Below are positions 7,291 to 13,558 of a stretch of DNA of 35,998 nucleotides, in pieces; position 1 is the stretch's first letter, and the number at the start of each line of letters is the position of its first letter. Source of the stretch: a virus. Under the pieces are notes generated by a model, which searched no databases, was not told the DNA's origin, and saw only the letters and a list, made by a program, of their open reading frames with translations. The translations under genes were made by a program, and so were the position numbers. Location of the stretch: positions 1 to 35,998 of the IMG/VR virus record IMGVR_UViG_3300020443_000003. One strand, 5' to 3'.

Positions 7291-7406
7291 CTAGGCTCTC
7301 CTGATCGTCATCGGTTATCCCTACTATGCTGTCGGTAGACGGCGATAGGGTCGTAAGTAGTACTAATGGCATCGTAAATACTCCGTAATTATGTTTTGTG
7401 ATAAAG

Positions 7407-7451
7407 TGCTAGCTAACTAGCTAGCAATTACATTGTTCCATAGCCTTATGG
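7407..7451. promoter_or_regulatory. Operator of switch 2
   Basis: A near-perfect 20-bp palindrome TGCTAGCTA-AC-TAGCTAGCA lies at 7407-7426, followed by a smaller one, CCATA-GCCT-TATGG, at 7438-7451. Both lie in the 186-bp gap between repressor 2 and its divergent operon. The GCTAGCTA core also occurs in the switch-1 operator at 6067-6084. Confidence 0.6.
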
Positions 7452-7476
7452 ATATGTAAAGGATTTTTGTATCTAT

Positions 7477-7821
7477 ATGAAAACATTTACTGATGAACAA
7501 ATTATCAAAGACCTATCTGAGCGTCTTGTTCTAGAACGTGAAAGACTGGGACTACCACAAGAAACAGTACGAGATACTTTAGGTGTTGCTCATGCAACAT
7601 TTTCTAGATATGAGAATGCCAAGAGGTTACCTGATCTAGGGTTAGCCAAGAAATTATCTGATATTGGGTATGATATTTCTTATGTAGTCACTGGTAAGCG
7701 TCTGGATGAATCGACCGGTGATCTGACTGATGATGAGATGCAGTTGTTAGAGCTGTATCGTCGTAGCAAGCGACGTGCTGAGCTGATGAGATTAATCAAA
7801 ACTTACGAGGCGATGGAGTAG
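7477..7821 (+). CDS. XRE-family repressor 2, paralogue of repressor 1
   Basis: A 114-residue protein aligning end to end with repressor 1, offset by one residue near the start. Shared landmarks are ER.RL, SRYE..KR, GYD..YV.TG.R, ES..DLT and LELYR. The helix-turn-helix is at about residues 15-70, and there is no protease domain. AAAGGA lies 14 nt before the ATG. It faces its own three-gene leftward operon. The pair looks like a duplicated immunity switch, or a second immunity picked up by recombination. The recognition helices differ (KDVYTALGLG against ETVRDTLGVA), so target sites may have diverged. Confidence 0.85.
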   Translation: MKTFTDEQIIKDLSERLVLERERLGLPQETVRDTLGVAHATFSRYENAKRLPDLGLAKKLSDIGYDISYVVTGKRLDESTGDLTDDEMQLLELYRRSKRRAELMRLIKTYEAME

Positions 7822-7906
7822 GTGATCGGCAGAATTAATTAACCTTTGTTATTTCAATTGCTATTAGTGATTGATAGACTAATGTTTTTTATTTGAGAAC
7901 TGAGCC

Positions 7907-8536
7907 ATGTTGAAGAAATTTGCCGTATTGATGACTGTCTGCGCTATCGCTGGGTGTAGTGAACCTGAACCTATAGAAATTGATGTTGATGAAGCTGCTG
8001 CCAGCGTAGGTCTTGCGCCAGAAGACTATGAGGTAGATGAGCATGGAAATGTTAAGGTTTACTCTAAGGTAGAAACAGCTGAAGAAAAGGTTTTGTGGTA
8101 TCAAGATAATCTAAGTGAGCCTGTTGAAACGGTTGGTATGTCAGATGGTGATGCGATCATCACCAGTGCAGGATTAGATCCAGCTACAGTGGAAGAGTCA
8201 GCTGATCATGAAGGCGAACCAAAAAAGCTGTATACCATGCATGACGACAGCGCTGTATCCGCTTGGATGTCACACAGTCCTAATGTTATTTCCCTTAACT
8301 GGTTTCAATTCTCCGATGAGCCAGAGGCTATAGAACGTAGCCAACAAAGCTTAAAAGAAGCGTACAAACTTGCTAGAGCGATGGCGGGTAAAGAAGGCGC
8401 TGACGCAGTTATGTATATCTCAAACGGTGGCAAATACCGCAGTAAGCCTGTTGGTGGCTATCCTGCCACGGGGCAGTGTAATGATGGGGTTTGTTTTATT
8501 CATGTAGATTTGAGTAGCAAAACTGAATTTTCATAG
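7907..8536 (+). CDS. Predicted lipoprotein (moron)
   Basis: A 209-residue protein with a lipoprotein signal: basic start MLKKF, hydrophobic stretch, lipobox AIAG-Cys17. The mature chain begins with an acidic region and ends in a domain with YISNGGKYRSKP and a Cys pair (QCNDGVC) near the C-terminus. I know no family for it. It would be anchored in the envelope and exported from the lysogen, so a role in surface change or superinfection exclusion is possible. It is followed 21 bp later by a membrane-protein gene, and the ends of both genes occur again in decayed form at 9352-9555. Confidence 0.75.
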   Translation: MLKKFAVLMTVCAIAGCSEPEPIEIDVDEAAASVGLAPEDYEVDEHGNVKVYSKVETAEEKVLWYQDNLSEPVETVGMSDGDAIITSAGLDPATVEESADHEGEPKKLYTMHDDSAVSAWMSHSPNVISLNWFQFSDEPEAIERSQQSLKEAYKLARAMAGKEGADAVMYISNGGKYRSKPVGGYPATGQCNDGVCFIHVDLSSKTEFS

Positions 8537-8557
8537 AGACTAAGGCTAGTTTTATTG

Positions 8558-9274
8558 ATGGACACATTTTTCGTAAAAACCTTGATAGATGAATTTGGTT
8601 TATATTCAATAATAATTCCTCTGCTTATAACTCTGGCTATTTTTAATTTTCCTAAATTTGTAGATTCTACAACTTACTTTAAAGCACGAAAAATAAAATA
8701 TATGAATGAAGCACTTGAGTCCAACTGGATTGATAGCGATTCAAAGAAAATATTGAGTGAAAGTATTTCTATGATGTATTTTTCTAGCGCTTTAAATATT
8801 AAAGTCGATAAAAGAAAAGTTAAAGAAATATTGAAAATATATGATGCTTTAGACCAGAGTTTTAATACTATAGAGATATATCATGCATTAAGGTATCTAC
8901 CTATATTTTTCTATGACCTTCCTTTGAATGAGCTTAAAAAAGGAAGAGATAAAGTTAAACGTAACTTAAAATCAGAAAATTTAATGATTATCCTTAATAC
9001 GATTACTTTTTCTATTTGCTCGATGTATTTTATATATAGCATCTCAATTAACTATCAAAAAGATCTTTCTTTTATTGTTAGCTACCTATTAGACGACTTT
9101 GTTTTTATCATTTGCTTTATTGTTAGCGGGTATGGAATCGCATACTATTATCCTAGGTTGGAAAAGATAAGAAATGCTGTATATATATTAGATCTCTTGC
9201 ATAAGTCATTGCTAGCCTTTGATACTCCGTTAACGAAGGTCAATAAAACGGTACTTTTGCAAGAGGTCTATTAA
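8558..9274 (+). CDS. Membrane protein of unknown function (moron)
   Basis: A 238-residue protein with one N-terminal membrane helix (about 15-35), a charged cytoplasmic-type domain (about 40-145) and two further helices (about 147-167 and 175-197), then a short tail. It is AT-rich and rich in Ile, Lys and Tyr compared with the phage structural genes, a sign of separate origin. ATG at 8558 is chosen; a TTG at 8555 has better spacing to AAGG and cannot be excluded. It pairs with the upstream lipoprotein gene and may act with it at the envelope. Confidence 0.65.
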   Translation: MDTFFVKTLIDEFGLYSIIIPLLITLAIFNFPKFVDSTTYFKARKIKYMNEALESNWIDSDSKKILSESISMMYFSSALNIKVDKRKVKEILKIYDALDQSFNTIEIYHALRYLPIFFYDLPLNELKKGRDKVKRNLKSENLMIILNTITFSICSMYFIYSISINYQKDLSFIVSYLLDDFVFIICFIVSGYGIAYYYPRLEKIRNAVYILDLLHKSLLAFDTPLTKVNKTVLLQEVY

Positions 9275-9309
9275 ATTATTACATTGCTATCTCAGAATGA
9301 GTTATGAGA

Positions 9310-9345
9310 AAAAAACCTACTGAGTAGCAAGGCTTTTTTATTTTG
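9310..9345 (+). terminator. Weak terminator-like hairpin
   Basis: A run of A, CCTACT...AGTAG/AAGG with imperfect pairing, then six T and an AT-rich tail. It is a probable, partly decayed terminator after the membrane-protein gene. Confidence 0.45.
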
Positions 9346-9351
9346 TATCAT

Positions 9352-9423
9352 GCCTGTTAGTGGCTATCTTGCCACAGGTCAGTGTAATGATGGGTTTTGT
9401 TTTATTCATATAGATTTGAGTAG
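9352..9423 (+). pseudogene. Remnant of a second lipoprotein gene (3' end)
   Basis: It aligns without gaps to 8446-8517, the end of the lipoprotein gene. The frame is still open and reads PVSGYLATGQCNDGFCFIH and then IDLSS before a TAG stop, with a few substitutions. No start or upstream part is present. It is the trace of a former duplicate of the lipoprotein/membrane-protein cassette. Confidence 0.85.
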
Positions 9424-9467
9424 TTAGTATTAGTTGGTTTTTACAACGCACAAATATTAAATTTAAA

Positions 9468-9555
9468 ATATTAGATCTCTTGCATAAGTCATCGCTAACC
9501 CTTGTGACTCTGTCACTGGAAGTCAATAAATTGGTACTTTTGCAAGAGGTCTATT
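9468..9555 (+). pseudogene. Remnant of a second membrane-protein gene (3' end)
   Basis: Gapless match over 88 bp to 9185-9272, the end of the membrane-protein gene, including the final GTACTTTTGCAAGAGGTCTA. It lies 44 bp after the lipoprotein remnant, where the intact copies are separated by 667 bp, so about 620 bp were deleted inside the second copy. Confidence 0.85.
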
Positions 9556-9574
9556 CCAAAAGGTATTCTTTTGG
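9556..9574. promoter_or_regulatory. Palindrome upstream of the TIR-like gene
   Basis: Perfect inverted repeat CCAAAAG-GTATT-CTTTTGG, 28 bp before the start codon of the next gene and directly after the cassette remnant. It could be an operator or a hairpin in the leader. Confidence 0.4.
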
Positions 9575-9601
9575 TAAAACAGGACGTATTGGAGAGTGAA
9601 G

Positions 9602-10552
9602 ATGACTGGTAAAACTGAAGATAAGAATAAAACTGAAGATAAGAATAAAACTGAAGGTAAGCCTGACGAAAACATAGCAAGTGATATCGCTAAAAAATGC
9701 GGAATTATAATGCCGATAGCGTCAATGGATGGTTATCCAGAATCCCATTGGAAAGATGTTAGGAGAATATTAGCCTCCGCTATTGAAGATGCTGGCTTTG
9801 AAGCTAAAATAGTGAGTGAATCTGATGATATTGGTGTTATACATAAACGGATTGTGCAGAACCTTTATGATAATCCAATGATAGTATGTGATATTAGTGG
9901 TAGGAATGCTAATGTCATGTTTGAACTTGGCTTACGTTTAGCTTTTGATAAACCTACTATTATTGTGAAAGATGATGCTACGCCATATTCTTTTGATACC
10001 TCTGTTATTGAACATTTAGCATATCCAAAAGACTTACGATATCAAAGAATAGAGGATTTTAAAGCTGAGTTAAAACAGAGAATACAAAAAACATATGCAA
10101 CTTATTTGAAAGACACTAGCACATATTCGACATTTCTTAAAAACTTTGGAAGCTTTACAGTACCAAAAATAGATGAAAAAATTGTGTCTGTTGATAAATA
10201 TATTGTACAAGAGTTGAAAAGTATCAAAGAAGATATAAGTCAGATTAAAACAAGAGGTGTTGCATCAACAGAGTATGGATCCACAGATATTATGAGAAAA
10301 AAATATAAAGGAGATCTTTATATTAGAAAAGCTCATTTTCAGTTTTATGATTTGCAAGAAGCAGATAATGCAGAAGAAACACTTAATCTCTTAGTGTATT
10401 CTGTTCTCCGCAAAGGAACTGAAGTAGAGGTTGTATTTCCTACTCCAAAACCCTTCGATGATGTAATTAAAATGGTTGAAAATCTCGGTATTAATATAGG
10501 GTTTAAAAAGGTTGCTAATAGCGTAGCATATTTTGATGATGTACCATTCTAA
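9602..10552 (+). CDS. TIR/nucleoside-deoxyribosyltransferase-like protein, candidate defence effector
   Basis: A 316-residue protein. After a repetitive charged N-terminus (2-20), residues 30-140 form a Rossmann-like domain. A first strand KKCGIIMPI is followed by VCDISGRNANVMFELGLRL and DKPTIIVKDD. The N-x-M-F-E-L-G motif with its glutamate is typical of TIR-like and nucleoside 2-deoxyribosyltransferase-like domains, which cleave N-glycosidic bonds, for example of NAD. The C-terminal part (215-316) is not recognised and may sense a trigger. The ATG at 9602 is preferred to the GTG at 9596 because GGAGAG lies 6 nt before it. It sits alone between a palindrome and a terminator, as expected for a prophage-carried antiphage gene. 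Enzyme activity is inferred. Confidence 0.65.
   Translation: MTGKTEDKNKTEDKNKTEGKPDENIASDIAKKCGIIMPIASMDGYPESHWKDVRRILASAIEDAGFEAKIVSESDDIGVIHKRIVQNLYDNPMIVCDISGRNANVMFELGLRLAFDKPTIIVKDDATPYSFDTSVIEHLAYPKDLRYQRIEDFKAELKQRIQKTYATYLKDTSTYSTFLKNFGSFTVPKIDEKIVSVDKYIVQELKSIKEDISQIKTRGVASTEYGSTDIMRKKYKGDLYIRKAHFQFYDLQEADNAEETLNLLVYSVLRKGTEVEVVFPTPKPFDDVIKMVENLGINIGFKKVANSVAYFDDVPF
9611..9661 (+). repeat. 18-bp tandem repeat in the TIR-like gene
   Basis: The unit AAAACTGAAGATAAGAAT occurs at 9611-9628 and 9629-9646, with a partial third copy to 9661. It encodes KTEDKN repeats near the N-terminus. The unit length keeps the frame, so copy-number change would alter linker length only. Confidence 0.9.
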
Positions 10553-10560
10553 TAAGAATC

Positions 10561-10594
10561 AAAAAAAGCCCTGCTATTTAGCAGGGCTTTTTTT
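10561..10594. terminator. Bidirectional terminator, copy 1
   Basis: GCCCTGCT-ATTT-AGCAGGGC flanked by seven A and seven T. It serves the TIR-like gene (plus) and hicB (minus). A stretch of 33 bp is identical to the terminator at 11751-11783. Confidence 0.95.
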
Positions 10595-10602
10595 GTTGAG
10601 TA

Positions 10603-11016
10603 TTATGCAACTGTAAAATCTAGATTTTTTCCTAATGCCTTAAACGCCTGCTCTAATGTATCAATCTTAGTGGTATGTTCTAGGTTTACAATACGAGTAA
10701 CTTGCTGTGGACGTATCCCCATTCTCTTAGCTAATTCAGCTTGACTAATATGCTGCTCGAGTAGGGCGTTCAATAACATTACTTTAGCTGATGCGCTAAG
10801 TGGTAAGCCAATTAATACTTCACCATCTTGTGCTTGCGATGGCGCTGGCACAGGGCGGTTATCTTCAAAGTAAAAGTCCATCGCTGTTAATAAGGCATCT
10901 TCTGCCATCTCAACGGCTTCTTCATATGTATCGCCTTGGCTAATCGCTTCAGGTATATCCCTAAAAGCAACTGTATAGCCATCATCTTCCAGAATAAATG
11001 CGGCCGGATATTTCAT
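10603..11016 (-). CDS. hicB: HicB-type antitoxin
   Basis: A 137-residue antitoxin. Residues 1-50 are the HicB partial RNase H fold (MKYPAAFILEDDGYTVAFRDIPEAIS and DTYEEAVEMAEDAL). The C-terminal part (about 85-135) is an XRE-like helix-turn-helix (SQAELAKRMGIRPQQVTRIV). It should neutralise HicA and repress the operon by binding the paired palindromes at 11300-11338. It lies downstream of hicA, the usual order, with an 83-bp gap containing a strong hairpin. Confidence 0.93.
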   Translation of the reverse strand: MKYPAAFILEDDGYTVAFRDIPEAISQGDTYEEAVEMAEDALLTAMDFYFEDNRPVPAPSQAQDGEVLIGLPLSASAKVMLLNALLEQHISQAELAKRMGIRPQQVTRIVNLEHTTKIDTLEQAFKALGKNLDFTVA

Positions 11017-11075
11017 AGTATTTCTCTCTGTCTCTTGGTTTTTGATAACTTAAAAAATCTGACTTAGTTGGAATA

Positions 11076-11095
11076 GTTGGGGGCGAACCCCCAAC
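11076..11095 (-). promoter_or_regulatory. Hairpin between hicA and hicB
   Basis: Perfect 8-bp arms GTTGGGGG and CCCCCAAC close a 4-nt loop (TTCG on the coding strand). No T-tract follows, so it is not a terminator. It starts 4 nt after the hicA stop codon and may protect the mRNA end, slow ribosomes, or set the toxin to antitoxin ratio. Confidence 0.6.
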
Positions 11096-11099
11096 CATT

Positions 11100-11270
11100 T
11101 TAATCAACCTCTAATTGCTTCATGATCGCTTTTGCCGTATTTTCTTTGATTTCTCTGTGGCGTGGTATCGTACTTTGTTTACCGTTTAGATAAACCTTAG
11201 TATGTTTACCACCCTCTTTGAAAATAGCGCCAAGCTCTTCGAGTTGTGTAATCAAGTCATTTCTTTTCAA
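11100..11270 (-). CDS. hicA: HicA-type mRNA interferase toxin, TTG start
   Basis: A 56-residue protein reading MKRNDLITQLEELGAIFKEG, then GKHTKVYLNGKQ, and ending IPRHREIKENTAKAIMKQLE-VD. This is the dsRBD-like HicA fold with the catalytic His in GGKHT (His23) and the IPRH-x-E-I-x-x-x-T-A-x-x-I signature. The start is TTG at 11270, placed 4 nt after a perfect AGGAGG, so short and rare-start gene callers could miss it. The product cleaves mRNA when free of HicB. It is first in the operon. Confidence 0.9.
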   Translation of the reverse strand: MKRNDLITQLEELGAIFKEGGKHTKVYLNGKQSTIPRHREIKENTAKAIMKQLEVD

Positions 11271-11299
11271 GTCACCTCCTTATTTATGAGAAAGTAAAT

Positions 11300-11338
11300 T
11301 ATAAACAAAAATGTTTATATAGTAAACAAAAATGTTTA
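11300..11338. promoter_or_regulatory. hicAB operator: two palindromes
   Basis: TATAAACA-AAAA-TGTTTATA (11300-11319) and TAAACA-AAAA-TGTTTA (11323-11338) have centres 21 bp apart, two helical turns. They lie 30-68 bp upstream of the hicA start. This suits cooperative binding by the helix-turn-helix of HicB to repress the operon. Confidence 0.7.
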
Positions 11339-11350
11339 TAAATATTGCTA

Positions 11351-11467
11351 TATATGGTGTCGGAGTGGACACTATATATGCTGGATACGCTCTGACAATC
11401 AAGCGATACTAGACTCATCAAACAACGGCAGCCCCTGAAATGGCAGCCACTCAAGGAGAACGCCACG
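11351..11467 (+). promoter_or_regulatory. Repeated promoter-leader, copy A
   Basis: It holds a dyad GTGTC-N6-GACAC (11357-11372) followed at once by TATATAT, then conserved blocks AGCGATACTAGAC, ATCAAACAACGGCA and CCCCTGAAATGGCAGCCAC, and CCACG directly before the ATG. The layout suggests an operator overlapping a -10 box and a conserved 5' leader. It is nearly the same as 11787-11904 although the genes behind the two copies differ. GGCAGCC is repeated within the last block (spaced by CCTGAAAT). Confidence 0.6.
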
Positions 11468-11740
11468 ATGACAAACCTAACAATAGCAAAAGCCCAAAAC
11501 GAAGCACTTGTCGCAGACGACAGTTATGACAATATTATTGAAGTTGTCAAAGATGCTAAAAGTAAGCGGTTTTGGGAATTAGAAATGCTTACTGATTGTG
11601 AGTTCAATTGGCGAGCTGCAGCTCAAGAAGAATTAGATAGACGAGCCGCTGCTATTATCTTTAGCGAATTGGATAACGATGACTTAATGAGCATCGCCAT
11701 CGGTGAGATTGACATCAACGACCTATATCGCAAATCTTAA
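11468..11740 (+). CDS. Small hypothetical protein, leader cassette A (90 aa)
   Basis: I do not recognise this protein. It is an acidic, helical, soluble 90-residue protein (EVVKDAKSKRFWELEMLTD, AAAQEELDRRAAA, DNDDLMSIAIGEIDINDLY). The C-terminal IxINDLYR tail is striking but without known meaning. AAGGAG lies 9 nt before the ATG. It forms a one-gene cassette with its own operator-promoter-leader and terminator. Confidence 0.7.
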   Translation: MTNLTIAKAQNEALVADDSYDNIIEVVKDAKSKRFWELEMLTDCEFNWRAAAQEELDRRAAAIIFSELDNDDLMSIAIGEIDINDLYRKS

Positions 11741-11750
11741 GCCCAACGAC

Positions 11751-11783
11751 AAAAAAGCCCTGCTATTTAGCAGGGCTTTTTTT
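11751..11783 (+). terminator. Terminator of cassette A
   Basis: GCCCTGCT-ATTT-AGCAGGGC with flanking A6 and T7. It is identical over 33 bp to 10562-10594, giving a direct repeat around hicAB plus cassette A that could support recombination. Confidence 0.95.
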
Positions 11784-11786
11784 ATG

Positions 11787-11904
11787 AATATGGTGTCGTG
11801 GCCGACACTATATATAGTGGCTATGACTGTTTGCTAGAGCGATACTAGACACATCAAACAACGGCACGCCCCTGAAATGGCAGCCACAAACAAAGGACAC
11901 CACG
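11787..11904 (+). promoter_or_regulatory. Repeated promoter-leader, copy B
   Basis: It matches copy A block by block: the dyad GTGTCG-TGGC-CGACAC (11793-11808), TATATATA, AGCGATACTAGAC (11838), ATCAAACAACGGCA, CCCCTGAAATGGCAGCCAC and CCACG-ATG. It begins right after the terminator of cassette A. Confidence 0.6.
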
Positions 11905-12126
11905 ATGAAACAGTTAATTAAACGCTTGAGCGATCTTGGCTATAACCTAACCACATTAGAGCAGCACGGCAATAAAATACATTTCATGCATCGCCAGCAC
12001 CTTATCATTATTGAGCAACTAAAAAACGGATATCAGCTTGATATCAATCACCCTGAGAGCAGGTTTGGAAAGGTATGCTCAAGTGAGCATCGTTTGGTTG
12101 TTGGGATTTCTGATTATTTTTGTTGA
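11905..12126 (+). CDS. Small hypothetical protein, leader cassette B (73 aa)
   Basis: A basic 73-residue protein starting MKQLIKRLSDLGYNLTTLEQ, with a beta-rich middle (NKIHFMHRQHLIIIEQL). The N-terminus resembles short HicA-like or dsRBD-type folds only loosely, so I give no function. It is unrelated to the protein of cassette A despite the shared leader. AAAGGA lies 9 nt before the ATG. Confidence 0.65.
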   Translation: MKQLIKRLSDLGYNLTTLEQHGNKIHFMHRQHLIIIEQLKNGYQLDINHPESRFGKVCSSEHRLVVGISDYFC

Positions 12127-12143
12127 TATTGAAAGGTAGACGA

Positions 12144-12175
12144 TAAAAACCCCGCTGTTTAGCGGGGCTTTTTTC
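12144..12175. terminator. Bidirectional terminator of cassette B
   Basis: CCCCGCT-GTTT-AGCGGGG with flanking A5 and T6. It separates cassette B from the convergent gene ending at 12179. Confidence 0.95.
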
Positions 12176-12178
12176 TAT

Positions 12179-12826
12179 TTAATAGTTTTTGCATCTCTCT
12201 GCAAGCCATTCAATATGCTCATATAACTCTGGATTATCTTCTGCGTCTCTAATTTTATTTATTGCTGGTACTGTCTGTTGCCAAACTTTTAGGAATCTTG
12301 ATCTGTAAAGAGATTTAAATAGCTCCTCATCAATAATACCTTGTCGAATGCTTAGTGCTAGAAACTCATATATATTCATAGAATGAGTAAAATAATGCTT
12401 TAGGTTTATGATATTGTTGTAATCAGCATCTATACCTTCTACTGGATTCTCTAGAATTATATCTTCTAAGTTTAGTGCGTACATGATAGCTTTTTTACTT
12501 TTTGAAAAATCTAAATCTTTCTCTAGGGAAAAAAGTATATCCATAGAAGATTTACGTCTGGTTTCAATACTATTTACAAGCAATGAGAAAGAGGTTAGAA
12601 GAAGGCCTGCGAAAGCAATTGAGGAGGATAAAAGTATTATAAAGTCAAAATTATCTAGCGAATCCATAATTTCTAGGAAGACTATATAATATGAGCATAT
12701 TATTACTATGAGTATAGGTAAACTGATTAGAGCGTAAGCTAAATAACCATTTCTATTAACTACAAGATCCTCGTAATTAAAAGGATTGCTAAGAAATTTT
12801 TTCAGCCATGATTTCTTATGCGTCAT
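12179..12826 (-). CDS. Two-helix membrane protein (DUF4760-like)
   Basis: A 215-residue protein with a short basic N-terminus, two membrane helices (about 28-52 and 58-86) and a soluble helical C-terminal domain (about 95-215) containing RRKSSMDILFSLEKD and a Trp-rich end. The layout and length recall DUF4760-type membrane proteins often found on prophages, but I could not test this. I take the ATG at 12826. An in-frame TTG at 12928 would add 34 residues lacking membrane character and sits only 6 nt from a TATAAT box. It is AT-rich, like its moron neighbours. Confidence 0.6.
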   Translation of the reverse strand: MTHKKSWLKKFLSNPFNYEDLVVNRNGYLAYALISLPILIVIICSYYIVFLEIMDSLDNFDFIILLSSSIAFAGLLLTSFSLLVNSIETRRKSSMDILFSLEKDLDFSKSKKAIMYALNLEDIILENPVEGIDADYNNIINLKHYFTHSMNIYEFLALSIRQGIIDEELFKSLYRSRFLKVWQQTVPAINKIRDAEDNPELYEHIEWLAERCKNY

Positions 12827-12933
12827 CAAATTTATCTCAATTAAATTAGGATGCTTGGGGCTGAAATACACACCACGATATGTGTCCGCCTTATTCGTGC
12901 AAAGCCTTATATCGGCGCTCCCAAGCAAATGCT

Positions 12934-12939
12934 ATTATA
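12934..12939 (-). promoter_or_regulatory. -10 box of the 12826 gene
   Basis: A perfect TATAAT on the minus strand, about 108 nt upstream of the ATG at 12826, implies a leader of roughly 100 nt. The same short AT-rich stretch must also hold the promoter of the divergent gene at 12981. Confidence 0.45.
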
Positions 12940-12980
12940 ACTTATTTAGCAAAAATATGTTTAATTCATGGAGAGAAAAT

Positions 12981-13556
12981 ATGGACCCATTTGCGTTTGC
13001 AACCATAGTAGGCCTGCTTGCTACCTTCCAATCTGGTAGAGAGGGGAAAAGAGATATTGAAGAGTTCAAGCATTGGTTGGAGGAGAACAATCATAGCAAT
13101 ATGGTTTCTATTATCGAGAACAATCAGAACATACAGCAACAGCTCACTGCTTTTATGAACCAAAACCATGATCAGGTAATGGCTCAATTATCTACACTAA
13201 ATGATCTTATGGTGTCCATTGCCAGACATATGCAGGGTTTGGGAAATATTGCTTCAAGCTTTGCACCTAATAGTGGGTTATCCGATCAGGCTGTTGATGT
13301 GTTGAGGCAGTTTGTTAAATCGGGTAGTAGCAAGATGCATTATATGAAAAACACTAGTGGAAGAGGTAATGATTTTTATGTACTAGAAGGTGCGCCTAAT
13401 ATTGAATATAGCGAACAAATATTTATGAAAGGTGATATAACTAGTTTAGTAAATTCAGGTTTAATTACTTCGGTTAGTGGTTCAGGGGGAAAGGCTACAT
13501 ATGCAATTACTCGTCAAGCCTATCGTTTTATAGGTGCCATTGATAGTAATCAATGA
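12981..13556 (+). CDS. Hypothetical cytosolic protein (191 aa)
   Basis: I do not recognise this protein. The N-terminus (2-15) is mildly hydrophobic (PFAFATIVGLLATF). Residues 30-85 are a Gln/Asn-rich coiled-coil region (NNQNIQQQLTAFMNQNHDQV). Residues 110-191 look like a winged-helix-type domain (SDQAVDVLRQFVKSG ... ITSLVNSGLITSVSGSGG ... YAITRQAYRFI). The ATG at 12981 follows GGAGAG at 5 nt; longer in-frame starts have no ribosome site. It is divergent from a membrane-protein gene and could form a two-part system with it. It ends 2 bp before the convergent tail gene D. Confidence 0.65.
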   Translation: MDPFAFATIVGLLATFQSGREGKRDIEEFKHWLEENNHSNMVSIIENNQNIQQQLTAFMNQNHDQVMAQLSTLNDLMVSIARHMQGLGNIASSFAPNSGLSDQAVDVLRQFVKSGSSKMHYMKNTSGRGNDFYVLEGAPNIEYSEQIFMKGDITSLVNSGLITSVSGSGGKATYAITRQAYRFIGAIDSNQ

Positions 13557-13558
13557 AT

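Noticed and set aside
10562-11783. Insertion sequence bounded by the identical 33-bp terminators
   Set aside because: The repeats are themselves terminator palindromes, no transposase lies between them, and no target duplication is visible. Shared terminators from cassette exchange explain them better.
12857-12890. Third copy of the cassette leader
   Set aside because: CTGAAAT and CCACGAT occur here in the same order as in leaders A and B, but spacing differs, the dyad and -10 box are missing, and the nearest start is far away. Chance likeness cannot be excluded.
12786-12980. Longer N-terminus for the gene starting at 12981
   Set aside because: The in-frame extension crosses the divergent promoter region and the opposite gene's start and has no ribosome site; GGAGAG fits the ATG at 12981.
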